From: Pectinophora gossypiella
Lineage: Eukaryota; Arthropoda; Insecta; Lepidoptera; Gelechiidae
DNA: 64,000 bases
Assembly: GCF_024362695.1 (NCBI RefSeq)
Contig: NC_065417.1
Coordinates: 9,727,001 to 9,791,000, forward strand
Reading direction: 5' to 3'
The translations under genes were made by a program, and so were the position numbers. The notes under the pieces were generated by a model. The model was not told the DNA's origin, did not search any database, and saw only the letters and a list, made by a program, of their open reading frames with translations. Shown here piece after piece: positions 43,698-55,506 of the stretch (position 1 is its first letter; every line of letters begins with the position of its first letter).

Positions 43698-45565
43698 TTA
43701 TAACATGCTTATATATATTTATGTTATGCCTATGATTGATTTTGCTATTAGTATGGATAATGCTCTACGTGTGCTCTACTATGCAGGTTTAGAGCGCTCA
43801 TTTACCAACTTTATATTAGGCAATCATTATTATTGCAATGAATATAAAATTTTCTCAGTGTCTGTTGAAGGTACGAATAAAAAATAAAAAATACTTTATG
43901 TGCATGTGTTTCTCAAGTATAAGTATAAGATTTACGTCTTCTTCATAGGTCACTGAATTTACCATAATTCTTCCCAAAGCCGGAACTTACCTAGACACCC
44001 AATTAATATTCACGTTGACCCATTATAAGAAAGTTCCCATGATTAAGATTCCAGGGGTCCCTCGAACAGGTGTCTCTGATTAAGGTCAAGAAGTTCTCAG
44101 TGCGACGGGTGACCGCATCAACCCGACTTGGTTCCGCGCCGCGGACCGTGGATGGCCGTTGATAAGTGCTTTGTTTTTTCATTAATATAGAATTTCATGG
44201 TGAGAATATTACACTATGAGAGATGTGTAGATAGATATGGTATAATAGTATACTTACTATTTTTTCTAGTCCATCTGAAGCCCATAGTGTGATGAGTCAT
44301 CAAAAAAACTGTTTTGGTTATGATATTGATACGGTACTGAGATAAATAAACTCCAAACATACAAATAACTCCGTTATAGAACACAACAAACATAGCGCTA
44401 CGACGAAAAGGCTAATCAGACAAACATGCTATAGCAAATATCTCGATTAGCAAAGCGTCAATGTAAACAAACGGGAAAACCCTTTGTGCGTTGTCAAATT
44501 TGCGCGCGAAATGCCAAACAGTTGTCAATGGAGCGGCCAACAAAGAGTTCATTCATGGCGCACCTGTGCTGGGGCTATCCCCATTCCCCATCCCCGTCTC
44601 TACGTATCCCCACGTCCCCACACGTGGCAACATATGCAGGCTCACCTGGTAATCTCACCCCTGACTCCAAGCACATGCCAGGCGGCTGCGGCGACAGATG
44701 CTAAAATACGTTAATGCTGACATCGATTTTTATTGTTGTTCTAATCAAATGACTTTGGGAGAAAGATTTGTTCACTCGTCAAATCGAAGTGTACAAAAAA
44801 TTCATAAAAAAGTAACGTACAAAGTAGCGACTTAATGATATATCTACAAACCAAGTAAGTATACACAATATGAGAGATCAGACAGGATCCTATGTTTCTT
44901 TTAATGATGAAAGTATTAAATTGATGAAACATTGTAGGTACTCTTTTATGTAATCTATGGCTTATATATTATTAAAAACAAATCTTTTGGAGCTAAAGCC
45001 ATTTTAAATAGGAAGGTTATTATATTTTCTCAAATCAATTACCTGCTTAAGATATTATGGTTGTACCAAATTCTAAATTAAAGTAAACAAATTGAAACTT
45101 TAAAAGCATTCAAAACATGCAGTATTTACTTAATACAATGTAGTAGGCTCAAAAGCCCAATAGGTCCGACAATGACTTCAATAGGTATACAGTACAAAGA
45201 GTCGTTGACCTCACAGCTGTCAAAGTTGCGCGACATCTGCGCAAGCGCACAATCCGCATTGTTTGCTACTGTACTGTTATTATTATCGATCACGACCGCG
45301 AATCTAGTGCACATGGCTTATTGGTTTCTGTTCATGGTATTATTAGTTTTGTTGAGATTTTATTGAAAAATACAGTTACAGTGACAAGTTGTAAATATTT
45401 TCCAAAAACATTAGCTATCTCTTTTCCTCAAGGCGAACTTCAGTTAGACAAACATGTCTGTCTGCCTGATCACTTCATTTATGTATTAAAAGAAAGACAG
45501 TTCAACAAAGCGAAGAAAGACATCCTTTAAACTGTGCACCTGTGGCTGGTCATACAATCGGACCC
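43698..45565. other. Non-coding stretch
   Basis: No supported gene. A C-rich patch at 44560-44640 and a hydrophobic open frame near 45240-45366 are noted but not called. Confidence 0.35.
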
Positions 45566-45772
45566 ATGGCGTTGCTTCCCATGACCCGGTTTCTGGATGA
45601 GCGCCCGTGGGAAGGATATCCGCGAGACGTGGCTTTCCCCGACTTTGCTCCATTTGTACACCCATCCTACCGTGTAATCGATACAATAAATCATAGCCAA
45701 TCATCATCGGAAGTCAATTTGTTTGTTTCTCTATTGTCAGCGTACAACTCAGGGAAGAGATTTGGCGTGTAA
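45566..45772 (+). CDS. Uncertain ORF, GC-richer than its surroundings (68 aa)
   Basis: An ATG at 45566 starts MALLPMTRFLDERPWEGYP, then Pro/Phe-rich sequence, and runs to a TAA at 45770. The first 120 bp is clearly GC-richer than the flanks, which suggests real coding. The start vaguely resembles small heat-shock protein N-termini (short hydrophobic start, then Arg and Leu-Asp), but no alpha-crystallin domain follows here. It could be a first exon, a pseudogene fragment or chance. Confidence 0.22.
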   Translation: MALLPMTRFLDERPWEGYPRDVAFPDFAPFVHPSYRVIDTINHSQSSSEVNLFVSLLSAYNSGKRFGV

Positions 45773-46209
45773 TTATGTTAGTATAACAAGTGTAACTTTT
45801 ATTAAATAGAAATATATTTTTAACATTATCAATTATAACAAAGCAGTACGTTTTGGCGCTAACCACAGACTGAGAATCCTCAAGTTGACAGTTCAAAGCA
45901 TCTAACGTCAGACGAGAGGATACGTTTACAGAGTGAGTTACTAATTTTTTAAATTTACAATAATTATAACAATTTATATAACTAGGTATTTGTACATTCA
46001 ATTATTATAATATTATTACAGGAATAATTGGAACAAACATATAGATAATATTTCAGTATACAAGCACAACTGTAATAGACACTAAGGTTATTTGTAACCG
46101 TTTATATAGCCCTTATCACGAAGATCGTAACACTATTAATCCAGTTTTGAGTAAGTTTATTTTAGATATTTTTGTAGACAAATGAGCTATTATACTGTAG
46201 ACGAATTTA
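45773..46209. other. AT-rich non-coding stretch
   Basis: Nothing recognised. Confidence 0.4.
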
Positions 46210-46330
46210 AAAGATAAGTTTTAATTTTAATACAAACTTCCTCTCTTCCCTTCAAAGTTGATGTGCCCTACAGGGTCCATGTTTTAGTTCCTATGCCTAT
46301 GTACTACATGGAATGCAATAAATAATTGAG
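46210..46330 (+). repeat. Retroposon 3' end, relative of 39300-39503
   Basis: Shares CTTCCTCTCTTCCCTTCAA, CCCTACAGGGTCCATGTTTT and TGGAATGCAATAAATAAT with the nested repeat in the Helitron; the tail is short here. Confidence 0.6.
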
Positions 46331-46429
46331 TACTGAGTACTTTCCCGGCTTTTTAGTGCAGCTTATATTAATTGAATCGTCTTTAGTTGACTACGAGGGA
46401 TCACCACCCACCACCCACATTTATGGTGA

Positions 46430-46729
46430 ACAATAAATAATAATAATAATAATATAACGTTTATTTCAGACCAACACAAATATGTATAACAGTCCATAGA
46501 TTATTAGTAGGTTAATAACAATTGTGCTTAATAAACTATGTTAGTATTGTTAATTTAAAATCTAATTATTTACTTATTTTATCTTATTTACTATACCCAT
46601 AGCTACTTCGACCCAGTGCCGTTGGATTAAGCAGTCCGGTCTAGCAGCAATCATTTTCAGGATACCGTTGGTGCTGTTTCGTAGGCGCTGCAGCAGAGAC
46701 CAGGCATTCCTACGAATTATGGCGTGAAA
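46430..46729 (-). pseudogene. Non-LTR retrotransposon C-terminus and 3' UTR
   Basis: On the minus strand 46729-46574 reads 51 codons open to a TAA: FHAIIRRNAWSLLQRLRNST, then GILKMIAARPDC, then IQRHWVEVAMG. The basic, Trp-containing pattern with two half-repeats resembles the extreme C-termini of CR1/L2-like or jockey-like LINE polyproteins as I recall them. A 3' UTR of about 120 bp, AATAAACG and a TAT-repeat tail follow. Everything upstream is lost, so it is a 5'-truncated stub. Confidence 0.6.
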
Positions 46730-47293
46730 GCCATCTATAAAAAAAGTACTTATAAAAAAGTAGGTACATGGAATGATAGAAACTAAAGTTTATGAACTTA
46801 TGAGAAAATGGTTCAGGCTCTTGTCATCCTGTCTGCAAGAAAATAATGAAGTAGGTAATAAGTACCTACTTTAAGTATGTGTTAGAATAAAGACCTATGC
46901 TAATTGAACTGATGCTAGAAATCTTTATAGAATAATTTATACTAATAAGCTTAAATCAGAATTAGACAGTGTTGGTACGGTTTACGAGCCACAAAAAGCG
47001 AATCTATTTATTTGAGCATCCATTTACTACTGACTAACAACCTGATTCGTTACTTGTTACTACAGCGCTGCTCTGTAACGTTGTTTTATCAGTTAAAACG
47101 CCATCAGGCGCCTGACAGCGTAAATGTGTTTTCAGTATAAACATACTGAAGAAAATTAACCGTGGATACAGTTGTATAGACTGACGAGATATGTATGGAA
47201 CGAAGTTTAGTATAGCGTTTTGTACTTAACGTTCGAGAATGCATATATTTAAGTAATTTAAATTATTTTAAGTGACCCAACACAGCGGAGTAA
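46730..47293. other. AT-rich non-coding stretch
   Basis: Nothing recognised. Confidence 0.4.
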
Positions 47294-47645
47294 CAGCCTC
47301 TGTGGTCTAGTGGTTAGAGCATTAAGCTCATGATCTGGAGGTCCGGGTTCGATTCCCGATGGGGATATTGTCGAAATAACTTTAAGAGACGGTCCTTTGT
47401 TTGGTAAGCACATTGCAGTTTTGAATCACCGAAAAAGTAAGATGATTCCGTACTTCGGAAGGCACCTTAAGCCGGTGGTCCCGGGCTACTAGCCCAAACG
47501 CATCCACCAACCCGCAGTGGAGCAGCGTGGGGAACTATGTTCCATATCCCCTCCTTATCCATCGCCCTTCCTTTTTGGTTGATCGAGGGAAGGCATGCAC
47601 CCAGCAGTGGGACGTATATAGGCTGTTGATGTTATGTTATGTATG
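47294..47645 (+). mobile_element. tRNA-derived SINE (ATGTT-tail group), full length
   Basis: A box TGGTCTAGTGG (47303-47313) and B box GGTTCGATTCC (47346-47356) are intact. The core is slightly decayed. It ends CCCAGCAGTGGGACGTATA and an (ATGTT)n tail. Same group as 14080-14408 and 14967-15290. Target duplication not identified. Confidence 0.8.
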
Positions 47646-47803
47646 TTAAAAGTATGTCAACCTATTTGTTTTAAAACCATATACAATTTCATTTGTATTA
47701 ATTAGGGCATTAGATAGTATATTGATAAATAAGTATGTTATGTACTATGTTAAAAGTATGTCAACCTATGTGTTTTAAAGCCATATATGTAGAATTTCAT
47801 GTG
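47641..47803 (+). repeat. Direct duplication, ~55-bp unit, offset ~107 bp
   Basis: TGTTAAAAGTATGTCAACCT followed by a TGTTTTAAARCCATATA stretch occurs twice (about 47644 and 47751). It directly follows the SINE tail. Confidence 0.65.
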
Positions 47804-48325
47804 GTAGGTAGGTATAATAATAAAGTAGTACAGCGAGGTGGAAGGGATCAACATTACAGTGTAGCTTAATTATTTACGTTTACATAAACCATTTCCATTG
47901 CAACAAGTTCATGCGATCTAAACTAATTAAGTTATTAAGACTCCCTCCCATAAGACTCTCTGTGGCGAATGTATCAACGGCAGGCGTGATGCACGTGAAA
48001 ATCGTTTGTTCGGATCGTTGTCTTGCTTGAGCATGTATTAATAGAGGCCTGCTCGAATCACAGGCGGTGCGTCGATGTGTGGTGCCTTGTGTGGAAACCA
48101 AACATATGAACAAAACCTGAAAATGTAAATTATACCCCTCCTCCTTGAAATAAAGAATGCTCTTTATTGGATAATTGTTTAATTGGTTAACTCGCGATTA
48201 TTAGAGCTTTTCGTTGCAATCTAAATTTTTAATTAAAAATATTTTTATTTGTAGCTTTTTGTTCTGGAAACAATTCGTACTACCAACGAAGCTTTTTTTT
48301 TCAGCGCTCAGTAAGCGTATGTTTT
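47804..48325. other. AT-rich non-coding stretch
   Basis: Nothing recognised beyond short chance frames. Confidence 0.4.
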
Positions 48326-48376
48326 TGACATGACTTATTGTAGATTTGCCTCGGCTGGCATTACCTGCTCGGCTGG
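48326..48376 (-). repeat. Family T tail scrap
   Basis: TGACTTATTGTAGATTTGCC marks the reverse of the family T 3' end. Confidence 0.5.
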
Positions 48377-48401
48377 ACGTAAATTCATGTAGGATCAATG
48401 T

Positions 48402-48605
48402 TTATTATCTTCTTCTATCGTGTGGGTTGTGAGGTAGTTTACCAACTCGTAGTGTCAGGGTTACTGCTGAGCCGCAAAGGCCCCTGACATGGCTCATGTA
48501 ACGACTACTTATTAGTAAGAAGTAACCGGGACCAACAGCTTAACGTGCCTTCCGAAGCACAGATCATTTTACTTTCGGACAATTAGGTGATCACCCTGTT
48601 TATTA
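48402..48605 (-). mobile_element. tRNA-SINE, 5' truncated
   Basis: On the minus strand it has the shared core (GTGCTTCGGAAGGCACG) and the CACAACCCACACG end, as in 41262-41590. The tRNA-like head is missing. Confidence 0.65.
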
Positions 48606-49234
48606 ATGTTTATTATAATAGTGAATACTTGTGTGCTTAATTACCTATACGCATTATTACCTAGGACGACTGTAATGCCGTCATAATAGTTGATATCTAC
48701 AATTACTACATTATAGTTTACCTAATACGCATAACAATATACGCCTCCAAGAAAGACATAAAGAATTCAAAACTTTAAACACGAATATGTCACGATATAA
48801 GTCATAACAAAATAATGACCTATCTGTGTTTAAATAATAAGTACATAGAACAATAGCATTATGTACTTTACCCTCACAGCAGCGTTAGTTTTACATAAAA
48901 TATTACTTATTATTACAATAATTATTTATTTCTTTAAATGCAAAATGTGAAAATTATAAGTCGACCTTTACAAGTTAATTAATTATGGTTAAGAAACTAA
49001 TATACCTAAGATACTGTGTTGCCCACCCATTAGGAAAACAGGCGTGTGATATATAAATAGGTACGGACATCAAAATATATAAGCAGTTGACAGCCAACAA
49101 TATTGCCGAGATATCATTTGTTTTCCTGTAAGTATTATTTTGTTTTCGAACTTCATTGCATTATTTCGTTGAAAATGACAAGAGGATTACATAGGCATTT
49201 ATAACGAAAATATTACGAAAGACACATGTAGATT
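48606..49234. other. AT-rich non-coding stretch
   Basis: Nothing recognised. Confidence 0.4.
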
Positions 49235-49382
49235 GTACAGTCATGAGCAATATAATGTACCCACTTTAGGACTCTGTCGCACTAACATATTTGACATTTA
49301 GCGAGACTTACAGTTCAATTTGTCAAAAAAGTTAATATGACATGGTACCAAAGTGTATACATATTAATTCTTGTGACCTTAC
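49235..49382 (+). repeat. Repeat family A, second full copy
   Basis: 148 bp, differing from 42539-42686 at only a few positions; both termini are present. Confidence 0.75.
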
Positions 49383-49906
49383 ATATATGCAAAACCTTTA
49401 TAACCAAACATGTAGTTACTTCAACCGATCTTACAGTACGTATACGCATTCGGTTTTGTCGTTGAGCTGCGCAAGCGCCGCATCACCTGCACAGCTTCCC
49501 ACGATGAGTCACAACACGTTTGCGGTATCGGACAAGTCATTATGTGATTAATATAATGCTTTAGCTTCAATTTTACGAGGAAATTGAGGTCTGCATTGCA
49601 TACCTTTCAACCAATTCATGAGTCTGCAAGAAGTTGAGAACTGGAAGTATGTGTCGACGATACGCTCGAAATTACTATATGGAACTTAAAAATAAGATGA
49701 AAACAAATAAAAAGTAGCTACATAGTTAAATTGGCTGTACGACCTTCTCCGATAAAGAATGTTGCACAAATATATTTATCTTATCGTATTTACCCAACTG
49801 TAATAAATTAAACTGCTCGTTGATATCTAGACATGAATTATAAATTGCCAACTGTTATAAAAAAACGTGCGCCGAGTGATGTCGATATATCGGTGTTGTC
49901 TCGCCA
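49383..49906. other. Non-coding stretch upstream of the tRNA gene
   Basis: No gene seen. A small GC-rich patch lies at 49460-49515. Confidence 0.35.
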
Positions 49907-49979
49907 GCCTCCATAGCTCAGGGGTTAGAGCGCTGGTCTAGTAAACCAGAGGTCGAGAGTTCAAATCTCTCTGGAGGCA
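49907..49979 (+). tRNA. tRNA-Thr (anticodon AGT)
   Basis: The 73-nt sequence folds into a complete cloverleaf. The 7-bp acceptor stem GCCTCCA/TGGAGGC has no mismatch. The D arm is GCTC/GAGC, the anticodon stem CTGGT/ACCAG with loop CTAGTAA (anticodon AGT at loop positions 3-5), the variable loop AGGTC and the T arm GAGAG/CTCTC with loop TTCAAAT. The discriminator is A. A box (TAGCTCAGGGG) and B box (GTTCAAATC) are intact, there is no intron, and CCA is not encoded, as in eukaryotes. Unlike the SINE heads nearby, it has no core or tail, so I take it as a true gene. Confidence 0.95.
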
Positions 49980-49980
49980 A

Positions 49981-49985
49981 TTTTT
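49981..49985 (+). terminator. Pol III terminator of tRNA-Thr
   Basis: A run of five T begins two bases after the tRNA discriminator base, the standard RNA polymerase III stop. Confidence 0.85.
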
Positions 49986-52410
49986 ATATTAGCTAACATT
50001 ATGCATATTATATTGCTAATAGAAAGTAAAATTTAATTAGCCAATCAAATTAGCGGACACAGGTGTATTTAAATGAAATTCAAATAACAAGAAAATAAGG
50101 AAGCTATTAACGTAAAACTTTATTATGTTTGAGGTAATATTCATTTTAAAATTTTATCATAAAATTTGCATTGACTCCGTTTAATGTGGCATTGCTTTTG
50201 ATGCGAAAAATGACACTTTCCAAGATGCAAATATATGTATACGTATGATGGAATATTTTATAAAATATAGGCAGTTATATGACTATCAGCCGCAGCTATG
50301 GGAAACAATTAGTTTCATATACTTAAAAGACTGGTCGGGATCAACAAAAAGTTTTATTTTACAAGTCTCTGCATACACCTGCTTTGGTTCCCACGATCTT
50401 ATGTTTTAATACGTCGATCATAATTATGGGAACACTTACTATTTTCACAGATTGAATGTAAACTTACGATTCAATAGTAGAAACGAATTGTATACTTCCT
50501 CATTAGAAATTTTCATAATACTTACTTATTGCATTTCTATCAATGACATGCGTACATTATATAGGAATGCGACATTCTATATCCTTAAGGATACACCAAT
50601 CAGAACTTAGAAACATTTCTTGTTTGTTTAAATAAGTGGAATTTTATAAGCTACTGCATTATTGATAGGTGGGTTGTTCAATAACTCACTTCAGGAAGGT
50701 GGAGATTCTTAATTTCATGCATAAGTTATTAGAATATGTATTTTTTGTTTTTCAAAGTGTGGTCTTTGTAACGACTCTATTCAATTTGGTTGCCGTCAAT
50801 ACATCAGTTGTAGCAATATTATTTTTACATTGCATGAAATAGTTTTGAATTTAATTTATTCAGTTTTCAATTGTTATTATTTTTGTAATCTTTAGTTATT
50901 TTATGTATTAAGTACCTTTTATAGTTATTTATTTAAATATTTTATTGGTTATTTTCATATTAGAGAATAGAGATAAGAATCGCGCAATAAGTAAGCGCGG
51001 TATGCGCAAGCGCGGGAGCTGGTAGAGATTTCCCGAGGCACTCGCGCGCACCTGTCCCGCGTTCCCACACGTTTGTTACACAATAAATGTGTTTTTTATT
51101 CATTCGCAATAGGTTTCCTTTATACCGGATGCTGCTAATATTGGCGGTGTTAACGAGAGCAACATTTATTTTATGGTCGCGTCGGTTCGCGCTTAAATTG
51201 TTACTGATTTACATTTATCGATTTTCTTGATAGAAAGCCATTTACCTATCTGTCTATCTTGTTCACGTTGACGCCGTCCAAGAGTACTCGTGATACGGAG
51301 ATAATATTGAAAGCTCTCTGCAATTTCCAAGTTATTATTCCCTAACTTGTTCTGTTTTTTATATCCTTTAACGCACTTACGAAGTAATAAAACCGATCTT
51401 GATTTTCCACTTTTCGGTCTCATGATAGTAATTAGCAATTTCCGTCGGTTGACGCGACCAAATCTGCTGGATCCTGTTTAAGAAGTTGTCCTGCTAAGAA
51501 CAAGGCGTAGGTAATTGTCATCGAGTCGATAAGTACGGTGAATCAGATCGCTACACCTGTCCGCATTTCCCACGCCCGATGATTGAGCCTCACTCACTTA
51601 ATATGCGTGCGCGCAGGTTATGCGTTTTAGATAGGTATACTGACAACTTCTTACTGTACAGTGACAATTGAAGGGAAGAAATGAAAATAAACATATTCGT
51701 AATATGAATACTACCGTCGATGGTGAATATTAACTTATTCATTAAATATATGATTAACTATTTGGGTACTTCCTCAAGTAGATAGTGATGAAGTTGCTGA
51801 AATACGATACTTTACGAGTACAAGCGTATTTTTAACCGACTACGGCAAAGCCAAAACGATGGGTTATTGTTTTAGCAGTCTATGTATGTATTTTATATGT
51901 CACGTTCCAGAATTAGCTCCTAAATTATATCTAATTATTTCCTTAAGATATTTTCCTGTTTCACATAATAATTATACTTTAGTATCTACCACATTTCAAT
52001 ACAGGATATTAATAAGCTGTTTACGTTATAAATATTGAAATATAATGATGTACAAACAACTCATATTTGTATGATATCGTCATAATAAAACAGCGTCCGC
52101 CGTCACCGGTTCAGAGACGGGTTTTTGCGAGGATCATGCGTGTACGCACTTAAAAAGTTAATTACGCTTGAAGAGAATGACCCTGATTACAACGACTTAT
52201 CGTGTTCATCTACGACAGATTTTTCCGCGGTTTATAATAAGATCCGTGAAGGCAGAAATATAAGGCACGACAGGCACAGGCTCTTGCGCCTAAGGAAAAT
52301 GTGCAACGTACTTACCTATCAGGAGATTGTTTATTATGCGATATTTGATTATTAGGTACGGTTCCTTAATACGTTTTTTTTTAACACTGGAACGGATATG
52401 CTGGTAGATA
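49986..52410. other. AT-rich non-coding stretch
   Basis: No supported gene. A GC-rich patch at 51000-51075 contains TGCGCAAGCGCG and CACTCGCGCGCACC. A frame of about 75 codons at 52125-52355 lacks an ATG start and I do not recognise it. Confidence 0.35.
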
Positions 52411-52559
52411 TCATCATCATCATCGCGTCCAAGCCGTGTCCGGTGACGGCGACTCCTAAATGTCTATCCCAGGTCGTTGTTATGATAGGCTCTAATGTGG
52501 CTAGCAAAACCGAACTTCGATTTGAAGGTTCGGCCACATGGCGCACAGAATAACTGGCC
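52411..52559 (-). pseudogene. LINE 3' stub encoding a C2H2 zinc finger
   Basis: On the minus strand 52559-52464 reads GQLFCAPCGRTFKSKFGFAS then HIRAYH and soon a stop. This is a C-x2-C-x12-H-x4-H zinc finger. A short 3' UTR (CGTCACCGGACACGGCTTGG) and a GATGATGAT tail follow. A terminal C2H2-like finger after the RT domain is, as I recall, found in several invertebrate non-LTR lineages. The upstream part is lost. An isolated finger exon of a host gene is less likely because of the microsatellite tail. Confidence 0.6.
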
Positions 52560-52680
52560 AGCAGAATATAGACGGTTGATATAATATATGTGTATAGAAA
52601 AAGTCTAGCGAGCAAATGCGCGTTTTCACCACTCTCCGAAATTTGCTCACTATTACATAATAATGTATATCGTTACCCAG

Positions 52681-52750
52681 TCAACAAACCGGCCAAGTAG
52701 TTAATGCCATCTGCGGCAAATCTACAATAAGTCACGTCAAAAAAAAAACC
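52681..52750 (+). repeat. Family T tail copy
   Basis: CGGCCAAGTAGTTAATGCC, GCGGCAAATCTACAATAAGT and an A-run. Confidence 0.6.
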
Positions 52751-53156
52751 GAGTCAACATTCAAGTTTAGATTAGACATGGTCTATTTGTCTCGCAAAAT
52801 GAATTATCATTGTCATTATCAACTATGCTGTTTAATACAAATTATCTTCTGGCTTGTGTTGTCGTTCTCCAGCTTAATATACAATTGAGGTTACTATCGT
52901 GGGTGGTTGTAGCGGAACTATCCAGGTCGAAAGGCCAACGCACTAAAGGCTAAATGCCGCTCATTTCGACCAAGGCACAAGGAAGTATATCGTCGTCGGT
53001 TCATAAGTCAGGGAGGCTTGATTTACTTGTAAGATTGTATGGTACTTACTTGTAAGTTGGCATGATTTACTTGTAATGGTACTTACTTGTAAGAACGCTA
53101 GTTTCGAGACATAGATTATCGTTGAAGAATGGAAAGCACCAATATGGTATTTAATA
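52751..53156. other. Non-coding stretch
   Basis: The phrase TACTTGTAA recurs at about 53023-53095 with GGTACTTACTTGTAAG twice, a small local duplication. Confidence 0.4.
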
Positions 53157-53316
53157 CTGGGGGGTTAAAAAGGCCACGTCAGTAATTCATCTAGAAAAGC
53201 AATATTGCTATTCGACATTTGTTTGCATTGCGCATTTATTTTTGTCAGCGCAAATGTCAAATTGCAATATTTCTTTTTTAGAGGAATCGCTTCGATGTGG
53301 CCTTTTTAACCCCCTG
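53157..53316. repeat. MITE of the CTGGGGGGTTAAAAAGGCC family
   Basis: About 160 bp. The ends GGGGGGTTAAAAAGGCCAC and its complement are clear, and the AAAAGCAATATTGC box occurs in both arms. No convincing target duplication. Confidence 0.68.
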
Positions 53317-53396
53317 ATGTGTATTGTGTTCGGATAAGTAGGAAAGTAAAATAAAATAAAATGTTAAGCTTTAGTATGATTACGTTCACGTTGACA

Positions 53397-53645
53397 CGTT
53401 GTTATTTATCACGTTGTCTAACAGAAAGCTCGGCACGGTCACGAGTACTAATATGTATACACTTTGAAACCATTTCACATTAACTTTGTTGACAAATTAA
53501 ACCGTAAGTCTCATTAAATGTCAAACATGATAGTGCGACAGGGTTCTAAAGTGGGTACATCATATTGCTCATGACTGTACTTACTTAGTTCATCTTGCGA
53601 TGGATGTACCTCTGACTAATCCAATTGGGATAAAGTTGTCTTATG
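53397..53645 (+). repeat. Family H repeat split by an inverted family A insertion
   Basis: Family H reads up to AACAGAAAGCTCGG (about 53433). Family A follows on the minus strand (53433-53580). Family H then resumes at ACTTAGTTCATCTTGCGATG. This dates the A insertion after the H insertion. Confidence 0.75.
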
Positions 53646-53691
53646 TTTGTTATGTTGTAGTAAAATTAAGGCTCTTTTCTTTGTTTACCGG

Positions 53692-53799
<108 letters not shown>

Positions 53800-55344
53800 C
53801 TCGAAAGCGAATTTAAATGTTCACTTCATTTACAGAAAATTAAATGACATAGCAGTGAGGTAGTGATACGTTCAGTTCGGTTATTACTAGTAATAAACAT
53901 AATGGCTGCCGTCAATAAATGATCTTGTTTATTAATAAAGTTAAGATCCGATCGCAACGGGACCTTGACTGCGACTTGTTCAGACTTGGTGCGACTTGTA
54001 CCAACTTGGTTGCAATTGGATAACCACTTTAGCGACATTGTCCTTTTGTTGTGGCCTGCAGGTGCGTGCTGACGTCACGCGACGCGGTAAAGAACCGTAC
54101 AGTGAGGCCACTTGTGCTCACTTACGCATGAGTCTGGAGATAATGGTTTCCGCCAGTATACCTACAGCTACAATTTAACCTTACATAAACATCCTATACA
54201 TATACTAATTCTACTTCTAGACACGGACCTTCACAATCTTCTTGGGATACATTCATTTGATAATGCGTATTTTTGAAATGTCGATTACCTGCTGGAATTT
54301 AAAGTAGCCTTTTGAGAGAATTAATTGATTGCAGCGTGCGGTCTTTCGCCCAGAAGATAGCTGTCTTCGAATCTTACGCTGCTGTGAGAGCAACAAGAGA
54401 AAATATGAATCGAGCGGTCTATTCAACTGAATATACATATAATAGAGAGAGAGAGAATAGAGATAGCACATTGGTAGCTTACGAATTGCGATCCAAAGCA
54501 CCGAGGGAAGAAGAACATAAATTAATTAGACACAGAGTGCGCATGTTGTTTTACTGCACGTGAAGGACTTATACCGCAGGGTGTCCATGAGAATATCCCG
54601 AGAGTATCCATTCTCACGCCTCCGCGGAACGACAATCGCAAACCAGTTCCTCCATTTAAAAACAAGCAAAAGTGCCGTTAATGCAACTGTGCATGCTCAA
54701 CCAGGACCTGATAAATTGTGATGAGATGCAATTGAATATAATTACACGTACTGCTTTAGGCCTGAACACTGTTATGTGGGAACGTAACAGCTTCATTGAA
54801 ATCGATATTGTCGATAACACCGTGTTATTAATTCATACGGCTAATTGGTTTAATGACGCTTGAATCTCTCGCAGTAACTTTTTAGTACTTGTCTCGGTTG
54901 CCTTATCCTTCGGCGCATGCCTAACGAAAAGCTATTTATCTTCTACAAAATGCTTAATACCTTGTGCCCTTTTCATCTTCCCCATAATTATCTTTTCTCA
55001 CCTTTCGAAATAACTCAACGTCATTGTTCAATTTTGTGTCATTAATTTCCATTTGCCTGTATAAACTTTGTAAAAGTATGTCACCTGTAATTACGACAAA
55101 GTCAAATCAATATGCAATGGAACAAAATCACCCTCATTTGTGATTACCATGAAATCAGTCCCACGACGGTGTCAATTGTTTGAGCTTGGAAGCGAGGGTG
55201 TGGTGCGCGTGCGACCCGGAAGGGGTAGTGGAGCGTGTAATGTATTCCAATTTCATCAAGTATTGAGGAAGTAAAATTGTAATCTGGTTGATGTGGGATA
55301 ACGACATATTACTTTTTTGTTAATATATCTTTCCATCCATATGA
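53800..55344. other. Non-coding stretch
   Basis: No supported gene. Frames at 54312-54563 (non-ATG start) and 54672-54863 show no motif. A GC-rich patch with TGACGTCACG lies near 54070. Confidence 0.35.
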
Positions 55345-55414
55345 TGTCCAAGTAGTGAACGCCGTCTGCAATAAGTTAAGTCAAGTAACAAATATAAAAT
55401 TTAAAACGAACAAT
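55345..55414 (+). repeat. Family T tail scrap
   Basis: GTCCAAGTAGTGAACGCCG then CTGCAATAAGTTAAGTCAAG resembles the family T 3' end. Confidence 0.4.
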
Positions 55415-55506
55415 AATCTGACTCGGACGGGACTAACCCACAGCTCTTTTCAAGTCCGGGACCTGAAGCCGGGAGTTGCGAGTACAAGTCCCGTCCGAGT
55501 CAGATT
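55415..55506. repeat. Hairpin with perfect 20-bp stem and GC-rich loop
   Basis: AATCTGACTCGGACGGGACT (55415-55434) is perfectly complementary to 55487-55506, with 52 bases between, which contain GTCCGGGACC and GCCGGGAG. A T-run (to 55512) follows directly, which could end a Pol III transcript. It may be a decayed tRNA/SINE palindrome or a small structured RNA. Confidence 0.55.

Noticed and set aside
43675..43887. 70-codon ATG frame after the palindromic MITE
   Set aside because: Begins within the MITE arm and is AT-driven, with no motif.
52125..52355. 76-codon plus frame (ITLEENDPDYNDL...)
   Set aside because: No ATG start in frame. It looks mildly protein-like but I found no family or splice evidence.
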